NCBI GenBank assembly: GCA_021151695.1
Contig: JAGKWU010000032.1
Span: 1 to 13,089 of the forward strand
Length of the DNA: 13,089 nt
Source of the DNA: Cellvibrionaceae bacterium
Lineage (GTDB): Bacteria; Pseudomonadota; Gammaproteobacteria; Pseudomonadales; Cellvibrionaceae
Direction of reading: 5' to 3'
Below, piece after piece: positions 1 to 6,700 of this stretch (positions within the stretch are counted from its first letter, which is position 1; every line of letters begins with the position of its first letter). The notes under the pieces were generated by a model. It saw only the letters and a program-made list of their open reading frames with translations. It ran no database searches and was not told the origin of the DNA. The position numbers and the translations under genes were made by a program.

Positions 1-141
1 AAATGCAACCGCCTTGCCACCCCATGCTTCTGCGCAAACGCGAGTCAGCGCAGCAGTCAGCGTGGTTTTACCGTGGTCTACGTGACCGATGGTGCCCACG
101 TTAACGTGCGGTTTATTACGTTCAAATTTTTCTTTAGCCAC
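1..141 (-). CDS. tuf: Elongation factor Tu, N-terminal fragment (3' part outside window)
   Basis: EF-Tu delivers aminoacyl-tRNA to the ribosomal A site in the cytoplasm at the cost of GTP. Only the first 47 codons are present. They read MAKEKFERNKPHVNVGTIGH and continue with the P-loop VDHGKTTLTAA, the G1 motif of the translational GTPases. The start codon is GTG (139-141), preceded 7 bases upstream by a good Shine-Dalgarno sequence, AGAGGAA (149-155 on the minus strand). No ATG lies in frame just upstream, and MAKEKFER is the expected EF-Tu N-terminus. The gene starts 32 bases after the fusA stop with no terminator between, so it is the last visible gene of the rpsL-rpsG-fusA-tuf operon. Many gammaproteobacteria carry two tuf genes; this would be the str-operon copy (tufA position). 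Domains 2 and 3 cannot be seen. Confidence 0.97.
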   Translation of the reverse strand, partial: MAKEKFERNKPHVNVGTIGHVDHGKTTLTAALTRVCAEAWGGKAVAF

Positions 142-148
142 TTTTCAA

Positions 149-155
149 TTCCTCT
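149..155 (-). promoter_or_regulatory. Ribosome-binding site of tuf deciding the GTG start
   Basis: The minus strand reads AGAGGAA, 7 bases before GTG. It supports GTG at 139-141 as the true start. Confidence 0.8.
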
Positions 156-173
156 AAACGTGAAACATCAAAA

Positions 174-2294
174 TTAATCTTCGTCCTTCCTGATCTTGCC
201 TTTGGAGATCATATCTTCAACCACCGCGCGCGGTGCCTCAGCATATTTCAGGAATTCCATGGTGTAGGTTGCGCGACCTTGACTCGCAGAACGCAGAGAG
301 GTTGCATAACCAAACATTTCCGCCAGCGGTACCTCAGCATCAACCACTTTACCACTTACGTTTTCATCCATTCCGAGAATCATGCCGCGACGGCGATTCA
401 AGTCGCCCACCACGTCACCCATATTCTCTTCCGGAGTTACTACCTCAACCTTCATTATCGGCTCAAGCAACACAGCGCCGCCGTGCTGAGCGAGCTTTCT
501 GGTTGCCATGGAGGCAGCAATTTTGAACGCCATTTCTGACGAATCTACATCGTGGTAGGAGCCATCAAAAACAGTCGCCTTCAAACCCAACAATGGGTAG
601 CCAGCCAGCACGCCGTTTTGCATCTGATCGGCGATACCCTTCTGGATAGCAGGCACATACTCCTTGGGAACAACACCACCTACGATTTCATTAACAAACT
701 CCAAGCCCTCAGAATTTTCATCCTTACCCGGCTCAAAGCGAATCCAGCAATGGCCATACTGGCCGCGACCGCCAGACTGACGAACAAACTTACCTTCGAT
801 TTCACAGGTATTGCGGATTGCCTCACGGTAAGCAACTTGAGGCTTACCAATATTTGCTTCAACACTGAATTCGCGACGCATACGGTCAACGATAATATCC
901 AGATGCAACTCACCCATACCACCGATAATGGTTTGACCGGTTTCTTCGTCGGTTTTAACGCGGAAGGATGGATCTTCCTGAGCCAACTTGCTCAGCGCGA
1001 CACCCATTTTCTCCTGATCAGCTTTGGTTCTGGGCTCTACAGCCACATGAATTACCGGCTCTGGGAAATCCATGCGCTCAAGCACGATCACATGATTGGG
1101 GTCGCAGAGAGTGTCACCAGTCGTGCAATCTTTAAAACCGATGCCCGCCGCTATATCACCCGCAAGAACCTCTTTGATTTCATTGCGCTGGTTAGCATGC
1201 ATTTGCACCATGCGACCTACGCGCTCTTTTTTACCTTTCACCGAGTTGAGCACCGAGTCGCCCGACTGCAGAGTGCCGGAATATACGCGGAAGAAGGTCA
1301 GCGTACCCACAAAAGGATCCGTGGCGATTTTAAAAGCGAGCGCCGCGAAGGGCTCACTATCGGAAGCCTCGCGGTGAGCAACCGTCTCACCATCTTCCAA
1401 CACACCATCAATAGCTTTAACTTCTGTGGGCGCAGGCAAGTATTCAATTACTGCATCCAGCATTGCCTGAACACCTTTATTTTTAAAGGCCGAGCCACCA
1501 ATCACCGGAATAATTTCGCCAGATAGAGTGCGCGCACGAATACCCGCCTTAATTTCCACCTCAGTCAGCTCTTCACCGCCGAGATATTTTTCCATCAACT
1601 CTTCTGAGGATTCAGCGGCAGATTCAATTAAAAACTCGCGCATCTTTTCGCATTGCGCAACCATGCCTTCGGGAATTGCTTCATAGGTAAATGTCATACC
1701 CTGATCAGCTTCATTCCAGATAATGGCCTGCATCTTGACGAGATCAACAACGCCTTTGAATTGATCTTCCGAACCTATAGTCATTTGCAGAGGAACAGGG
1801 TTGGCGCCCAAACGAGTTTTGAGCTGCTCAACAACGCGCAAATAGTCCGCACCGGTACGATCCATCTTGTTGACGAACACCAGGCGAGGAACTTCATATT
1901 TATTGGCTTGACGCCATACAGTTTCAGTTTGTGGCTGCACACCGGAGGAGCCACAGAGTACAACAACAGCACCATCCAGCACGCGCAATGAGCGCTCCAC
2001 TTCAATGGTGAAATCTACGTGCCCGGGAGTATCGATTACGTTGATGCGATGCTCTTCAAATTGAGCACCCATACCCTTCCAGAAGGTAGTAACCGCTGCT
2101 GAGGTAATGGTAATACCGCGCTCCTGCTCCTGAACCATCCAGTCAGTCGTCGCAGCACCATCATGCACTTCACCGATCTTATGAGAGAGACCGGTATAAA
2201 ATAATACGCGTTCGGTAGTTGTGGTCTTACCAGCATCCACGTGCGCACAGATACCTATATTACGGTAGCGTGAAATAGGAGTCTTACGTGCCAT
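174..2294 (-). CDS. fusA: Elongation factor G (EF-G), ribosomal translocase
   Basis: EF-G is the GTPase that moves tRNAs and mRNA through the ribosome after peptide bond formation and, with RRF, helps recycle ribosomes. The 706-residue product matches the usual length (about 700). The GTPase domain shows G1 AHVDAGKT (17-24), G2 RGITIT (59-64), G3 DTPGH (88-92), G4 NKMD (142-145) and G5 GSAF (267-270). Domain II follows from about residue 310. Domains III-V include GGMGELHLD and the domain IV tip region HDVDSSEMAFK, which reaches into the decoding centre. ATG at 2292-2294 gives the canonical MARKTPISRYRNIGI start. The Shine-Dalgarno sequence is weak (GGAAAAG, about 10 bases upstream). It lies 116 bases after rpsG, a gap that contains a strong hairpin, and 32 bases before tuf. 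It appears intact, with no sign of transfer. Confidence 0.99.
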   Translation of the reverse strand: MARKTPISRYRNIGICAHVDAGKTTTTERVLFYTGLSHKIGEVHDGAATTDWMVQEQERGITITSAAVTTFWKGMGAQFEEHRINVIDTPGHVDFTIEVERSLRVLDGAVVVLCGSSGVQPQTETVWRQANKYEVPRLVFVNKMDRTGADYLRVVEQLKTRLGANPVPLQMTIGSEDQFKGVVDLVKMQAIIWNEADQGMTFTYEAIPEGMVAQCEKMREFLIESAAESSEELMEKYLGGEELTEVEIKAGIRARTLSGEIIPVIGGSAFKNKGVQAMLDAVIEYLPAPTEVKAIDGVLEDGETVAHREASDSEPFAALAFKIATDPFVGTLTFFRVYSGTLQSGDSVLNSVKGKKERVGRMVQMHANQRNEIKEVLAGDIAAGIGFKDCTTGDTLCDPNHVIVLERMDFPEPVIHVAVEPRTKADQEKMGVALSKLAQEDPSFRVKTDEETGQTIIGGMGELHLDIIVDRMRREFSVEANIGKPQVAYREAIRNTCEIEGKFVRQSGGRGQYGHCWIRFEPGKDENSEGLEFVNEIVGGVVPKEYVPAIQKGIADQMQNGVLAGYPLLGLKATVFDGSYHDVDSSEMAFKIAASMATRKLAQHGGAVLLEPIMKVEVVTPEENMGDVVGDLNRRRGMILGMDENVSGKVVDAEVPLAEMFGYATSLRSASQGRATYTMEFLKYAEAPRAVVEDMISKGKIRKDED

Positions 2295-2329
2295 AACTAT
2301 CTTTTCCGAATTACTTTTCTGAATTCTTT

Positions 2330-2363
2330 AAAAAGGCAAAGGCAGCCCAGCTGCCTTTGCCTT
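2330..2363 (-). terminator. Perfect 14-bp hairpin between rpsG and fusA, terminator- or attenuator-like
   Basis: The arms are 2333-2346 and 2350-2363, exact reverse complements (AAGGCAAAGGCAGC on the plus strand) around a 3-base loop. On the minus strand the stem runs into five T residues (2334-2330, partly inside the stem), then AAAG. No T run follows on the plus strand, so any terminator function would be for the operon transcript. The T tract is short and fusA and tuf must be highly expressed, so partial attenuation or an RNA processing/stability element is more likely than full termination. Confidence 0.6.
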
Positions 2364-2410
2364 CACTCAGGCGATCAGAAACAAACATTCGCTCTTGCAA
2401 TACACATCCA

Positions 2411-2881
2411 TTAGAAACGGAAGTGAGAGAACGCCTTGTTCGCTTCAGCCATACGGTGAACGTCTTCACGCTTCTTAACCGCAGCACCTTTACCCTGAGC
2501 AGCATCCATCAATTCACCAGCCAGACGGGCAGGCATTGATTTCTCGCCGCGCTTGCGGGAGTAATCTACCAACCAGCGCATAGCCAGAGCGGTACGACGA
2601 GAAGCGCGAACTTCTACTGGCACCTGGTAGGTAGCACCACCCACACGGCGGGATTTAACTTCCACCAGCGGAGCGATGTTTTCCAGAGCCTCTTCAAACA
2701 CCTCAAGGGCATCGCGATTCAGCTTGGTTTTTACGATTTCCATAGCGCCGTACACAATGTATTCCGCTACAGATTTTTTACCACTGATCATTACGTGGTT
2801 CATGAACTTCGCCAAAGTCACGTTGCCGAATTTTGGATCCGGCAGCACTTCGCGCTTGGCGACAACTCTTCTTCTTGGCAT
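2411..2881 (-). CDS. rpsG: 30S ribosomal protein S7
   Basis: S7 is a primary 16S rRNA-binding protein that nucleates assembly of the 30S head and lies at the tRNA exit site. In E. coli it also represses the str operon by binding the mRNA between rpsL and rpsG. The 156-residue product begins MPRRRVVAKREVLPDPKFGN and contains the conserved helical segments SRRVGGATYQVPVEVR and RKRGEKSMPARLAGEL. Full family length is about 156. ATG at 2879-2881 has the Shine-Dalgarno AGAGAGG (2890-2896) about 8 bases upstream. The gene lies 139 bases after rpsL and 116 before fusA. The hairpin-rich upstream spacer fits feedback control by S7, but that is inference from E. coli. Confidence 0.99.
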   Translation of the reverse strand: MPRRRVVAKREVLPDPKFGNVTLAKFMNHVMISGKKSVAEYIVYGAMEIVKTKLNRDALEVFEEALENIAPLVEVKSRRVGGATYQVPVEVRASRRTALAMRWLVDYSRKRGEKSMPARLAGELMDAAQGKGAAVKKREDVHRMAEANKAFSHFRF

Positions 2882-3020
2882 TTTAATAGCCTCTCTTCAG
2901 GGATTATCTAAGACGACGCCGTTAAACAGGTGATTAACGCTCGCTTAGCCTTACTCGGTGTAAACCGAAAACCTATTCGTCACAATGCGAATAGCGCTGG
3001 CACTAATGCCAAGGCGCTAA
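2882..3020 (-). promoter_or_regulatory. rpsL-rpsG spacer with consecutive hairpins, candidate S7 autoregulatory site
   Basis: Four inverted repeats follow in transcript order. (1) 2992-3019: TAGCGC/GCGCTA plus TGGCA/TGCCA, an 11-bp stem with a 2-base bulge and a 4-base loop, starting one base past the rpsL stop. (2) 2973-2994: CTATTCG/CGAATAG, 7 bp with an 8-base loop; it shares bases 2992-2994 with (1), so the two compete at their junction. (3) 2955-2968: TCGGT/ACCGA, 5 bp with a 4-base loop. (4) 2920-2939: CGTTAA/TTAACG, 6 bp with an 8-base loop. None is followed by a clear T tract, so they are not ordinary terminators. In E. coli the same spacer binds S7 and couples rpsG translation to rpsL. 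Equivalence here rests on position and structure only. Confidence 0.55.
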
Positions 3021-3392
3021 TTACTTGGGACGTTTTGCACCGTACTTGGAACGACCTTGCTTACGCTTGGCTACACCGGAAGTATCCAGTGAACCGCGTA
3101 CTGTGTGGTAACGAACACCTGGCAAGTCTTTAACACGACCACCACGAATCAGTACAACACTGTGCTCCTGCAGGTTGTGGCCTTCGCCGCCGATATACGA
3201 AGACACTTCAAAGCCATTGGTCAAACGCACACGGCACACTTTACGCAGTGCTGAGTTTGGCTTTTTAGGTGTAGTGGTATATACGCGAGTGCACACGCCG
3301 CGTTTTTGCGGGTTGCCTTGCAGAGCAGGAACGTCGCTCTTGTCTACGATGAGTTTTCTTGGCTTACGAACCAACTGGTTGATCGTCGGCAT
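3021..3392 (-). CDS. rpsL: 30S ribosomal protein S12
   Basis: S12 sits at the 30S decoding centre and controls accuracy; it is the target of streptomycin-resistance mutations. The start chosen is ATG 3390-3392, giving MPTINQLVRKPRK and 123 residues, the family norm. An upstream in-frame ATG at 3407 would add an unconserved MEFVF, and the Shine-Dalgarno GGAG (3402-3405, 9 bases before 3392) lies between the two. Conserved segments seen are PQKRGVCTRVYTTTPKKPNS, GFEVSSYIGGEGHNLQEHS and GGRVKDLPGVRYHTVRG. Lys43/Lys44 and Lys88 (counting Met) are the wild-type residues where resistance changes usually occur, so a streptomycin-sensitive S12 is predicted. Asp89 is the conserved methylthiolation site of the family. 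It is the first gene of the str operon, downstream of its own promoter. Confidence 0.99.
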   Translation of the reverse strand: MPTINQLVRKPRKLIVDKSDVPALQGNPQKRGVCTRVYTTTPKKPNSALRKVCRVRLTNGFEVSSYIGGEGHNLQEHSVVLIRGGRVKDLPGVRYHTVRGSLDTSGVAKRKQGRSKYGAKRPK

Positions 3393-3415
3393 GAAAACAA
3401 ACTCCACAGATATAT

Positions 3416-3433
3416 GTCTTCTTCACAGAAGAC
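3416..3433 (-). promoter_or_regulatory. rpsL leader hairpin with GTGA (GNRA-type) tetraloop
   Basis: The minus strand reads GTCTTCT-GTGA-AGAAGAC: a perfect 7-bp stem closed by GTGA, which as RNA is a GNRA tetraloop. It ends 10 bases before the rpsL Shine-Dalgarno GGAG. It may modulate ribosome access or mRNA stability; no function is proven. Confidence 0.5.
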
Positions 3434-3483
3434 CTAGATTTAAAGAAAGCGGGCTCGCCCAATCATTGGACAAAGCTCGACTT

Positions 3484-3501
3484 CCCACTTGGAAAAGTGG
3501 G
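3484..3501 (-). promoter_or_regulatory. Hairpin at the predicted 5' end of the str operon transcript
   Basis: The minus strand reads CCCACTT-TTCC-AAGTGGG, a 7-bp stem with a 4-base loop. It starts at about the predicted transcription start (near 3501, seven bases past the -10 box). A stem at the extreme 5' end commonly protects mRNA from RppH/RNase E decay. The role here is inferred. Confidence 0.45.
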
Positions 3502-3507
3502 TGGCGC

Positions 3508-3536
3508 ATTGTAAAGAGGTCACCCACTATCGTCAA
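3508..3536 (-). promoter_or_regulatory. Sigma70 promoter of the str operon (rpsL-rpsG-fusA-tuf)
   Basis: On the minus strand the -35 box TTGACG (3531-3536; 5 of 6 consensus) is separated by exactly 17 bases from the -10 box TACAAT (3508-3513; 5 of 6). The predicted start is near 3501, about 109 bases before the rpsL ATG. The discriminator directly after the -10 box is GC-rich (GCGCCACC), typical of growth-rate and ppGpp/DksA-controlled ribosomal promoters. No A/T-rich UP element is visible upstream. It lies just after the rpoC terminator, which makes an independent promoter necessary. Confidence 0.85.
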
Positions 3537-3570
3537 GGCGGAGCTGGCTACAAAACCGACAGGTTACCGC

Positions 3571-3604
3571 TGAAAAAATAGGGCTGGCAAAAGCCAGCCC
3601 TATT
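3571..3604 (-). terminator. Intrinsic terminator of the rpoBC operon
   Basis: The stem arms 3577-3588 and 3593-3604 are perfect reverse complements (AATAGGGCTGGC / GCCAGCCCTATT) around a 4-base loop. On the minus strand the stem is followed by six T residues (3578-3573). It lies 88 bases after the rpoC stop and just before the rpsL promoter. Confidence 0.9.
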
Positions 3605-3691
3605 AAATCAGCGAACTGTTACGGTTTAACGCGACCAGCTCACCTTTGTACTTTTTGCCCAGCGGCTTAGCCGTCTGGACTCAACCAGCGC
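3605..3691 (-). other. rpoC 3' untranslated region with a second hairpin
   Basis: Between the rpoC stop and the terminator, bases 3659-3678 form CCAG-(A)-CGGC / GCCG-CTGG on the minus strand: an 8-bp stem with one bulged base and a 3-base loop, without a T tract. I see no gene here. It may be a 3'-end stability or processing structure. Confidence 0.35.
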
Positions 3692-3705
3692 TTAGTTAGC
3701 GCTGG
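3685..3705 (-). repeat. Inverted repeat with the rpoC stop codon in its loop
   Basis: CCAGCGC (3685-3691) and GCGCTGG (3699-3705) are exact reverse complements. The 7-base loop reads TAACTAA on the minus strand, and its second TAA (3692-3694) is the rpoC stop codon. The stem spans the last sense codons and the first untranslated bases. Function is unknown and chance is possible. Confidence 0.4.
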
Positions 3706-6700
3706 ATTTCAATGCTTCAGTCAATGCTGCTTCGACGTCTTCAGCACTTACACCCAGGTCGGAACCATGAGCTTGAGCCTCTTCACGACGACGCTTGCGG
3801 TCAGCATGGTATGCCAAGCCGGTACCCGCCGGGATCAAACGACCCACTACCACGTTCTCTTTCAGGCCGCGCAGACTGTCTTTCTTGCCAGTTACCGCCG
3901 CTTCGGTCAGAACGCGGGTAGTTTCCTGGAACGACGCAGCAGAGATGAACGATTCGGTCGCCAGAGACGCCTTGGTAATACCGAGCAGTTGACGCTCGTA
4001 TTGCGCAGGCTGCTTGTCTTCGGCGCGCAGCTTTTCGTTCTCTTCCAGCACCTGAGTCAATTCAACTTGCTCGCCTTTCACGAAGCTGGAATCGCCCATG
4101 GTAGTGATTTCCACTTTGCGCAGCATTTGACGAACAATAGTTTCGATGTGCTTATCGTTGATCTTCACGCCTTGCAGACGGTAAACGTCCTGGATTTCGT
4201 TGGTGATGTAGCGAGCCAACGCCTCAACACCTTGCAAGCGCAGGATGTCGTGCGGGTTGGCCGGACCGTCGGACACAACTTCACCCTTGGCAACCATTTC
4301 ACCTTCGAACACAGTCAGCTGACGGTGTTTTGGAATCAACACTTCGTAGTGTGTTGAACCATCTGGCAATACTTGACCATCGGTTGGAGTGATGATCAGA
4401 CGACGCTTGCCTTTAGTCTCTTTACCGAAGCTCACAGTACCGGAGATCTCAGCGAGAATTGCTGGCTCTTTCGGACGACGGGCTTCGAACAAATCAGCAA
4501 CGCGTGGCAGACCACCGGTGATGTCACGGGTCTTAGAACCTTCCTGTGGGATACGCGCAATAATGTCGCCCACGTTGATAATGTCGCTGTTGTTAATGCT
4601 CAGAATCGCTTTCGCTGGCAACATGTAGTGCGCCGGCACGTTGGTGTTCGCCAGGAACAGCTCTTTACCTTTCGCATCAACCAACGTTACTGCTGGACGC
4701 AGATCTTTACCGGCAGATGGACGCTCAGCCGGATCGAGAATCTCGATAGAGCTCAAACCGGTCAGCTCGTCGGTTTGACGACGAATTGACAGGCCATCCT
4801 CCATACCGGAGAAGGCTACAGTACCCGCCACTTCCGATACGATCGGGTGAGTGTGCGGATCCCATTTCGCGATAATCTGACCGCCTTTAACTGCTTCGCC
4901 ATCTTTCACGGTGATCAACGCACCGTATGGAATCTTATAGCGCTCGCGCTCGCGACCGCTGCCATCAGCAATCGCCAATTCACCAGAACGGGATACCGCC
5001 ACCAGGTTGCCCGCTGGATTGCTAACAACTTTAACGTTGAGCAGGCGAACATTACCTTCTTGTTTAACCTGCACGCTATCAGCCGCAGACGCCCGCGATG
5101 CCGCACCACCGATGTGGAAGGTACGCATGGTCAGCTGGGTACCGGGTTCACCGATTGACTGGGCAGCGATAACGCCCACAGCCTCACCGGCGTTAACGCG
5201 GTGACCACGAGCCAGGTCACGGCCGTAACACATGGAGCAAATGCCATTGCGGGATTCACAAGTAATGGGTGAACGCACCAATACTTCGTCGATACCCATG
5301 GCCTCAACGCGCTCTACCCAGGCTTCGTCGATCATGGTGCCAGCTGGAACCAGGATTTCATCAGAACCGGGACGGATTACGTCGCGCGCAACCACACGAC
5401 CGAGGATGCGGTCACCCAGAGATTCGATAACGTCACCACCCTCGATGACTGGCGACATGGTCAGGCCATAGTCAGTGCCGCAATCTTGCAGGGTAACTAC
5501 CAGATCTTGCGCAACGTCTACCAGACGACGAGTCAGGTAACCGGAGTTCGCGGTTTTCAGAGCGGTATCCGCCAAACCTTTACGCGCACCGTGGGTTGAA
5601 ATGAAGTACTGGAGTACGTTCAAGCCTTCACGGAAGTTAGCTTTAATTGGCGTCTCGATGATCGAGCCATCTGGACGCGCCATCAAACCACGCATACCAG
5701 CCAGCTGACGGATCTGGGCTGGCGAACCACGCGCACCTGAGTCGGCGTACATGAATACAGAGTTGAAAGAGGTTTGCAGCTCTTCCTCACCCTTCTTGTT
5801 GATTACCGCTTCTTTCGAAATACCTTCCATCATCGCTTTTGCAACGAGATCGTTAGCACGCGACCAGATATCGATAACCTTGTTGTACTTCTCGCCTTGG
5901 GTTACCAAACCTGAGGCGTACTGGGTTTCGATCTCTTTCACTTCAGCGTCAGCACGGGCAATGATGTCGGCCTTGGCGGCTGGAATAGTAAAGTCGTTTA
6001 CACCGATAGATGAACCAGAGCGAGTTGAGAAAGCGTAACCGGTGTACATCAAGCGGTCAGCAAAAATAACAGTCGCTTTCAGGCCAACTACGCGGTAGCA
6101 GTAGTTGATAACGGCGGAAATTGCCTTCTTAACCATTGGACGGTTGATCATTTCCAGCGGAATACCGGCTGGAACGATTTCCCACAGCAGTACACGGCCT
6201 ACAGTGGTGTCAACGATTTTAGTCTCGGAGGTCTTTTCGCCTTCAGCGCCAATCAAGGTCTCAGTCAAGCGCACTTTGATACGCGCCTGCAGATCAACTT
6301 GCTTGGAGTAGTAAGCGCGCGATACTTCAGCAATATCGGCAAACACCATGCCTTCGCCACGCGCGTTTACGCGGTCACGAGTCATCCAGTACAAGCCCAA
6401 TACCACGTCCTGCGAAGGAACGATAATTGGCTCGCCAGATGCGGGAGACAGGATGTTGTTAGTAGACATCATAAGTGCGCGCGCTTCCAACTGGGCTTCC
6501 AGTGTCAGCGGAACGTGCACAGCCATCTGGTCACCGTCGAAGTCGGCGTTGTACGCAGAACATACGAGCGGGTGCAGCTGAATAGCTTTACCTTCAATCA
6601 GCACCGGCTCAAACGCCTGGATACCGAGACGGTGAAGTGTTGGTGCGCGGTTCAGGAGTACGGGGTGTTCGCGGATCACTTCATCCAGGATATCCCATAC

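Noticed and set aside
552..1526. 324-codon open frame on the plus strand opposite fusA
   Set aside because: Same reasoning: it mirrors fusA codon use, resembles no family I know, and has no regulatory signals.
2311..2505. 64-codon minus-strand frame spanning the end of rpsG and the spacer hairpin
   Set aside because: Out-of-frame shadow of rpsG running through the hairpin; no ribosome-binding site or recognisable product.
3393..3407. Upstream ATG extending S12 by five residues (MEFVF)
   Set aside because: The extension is not part of the S12 family, and the Shine-Dalgarno GGAG fits the ATG at 3392 with proper spacing.
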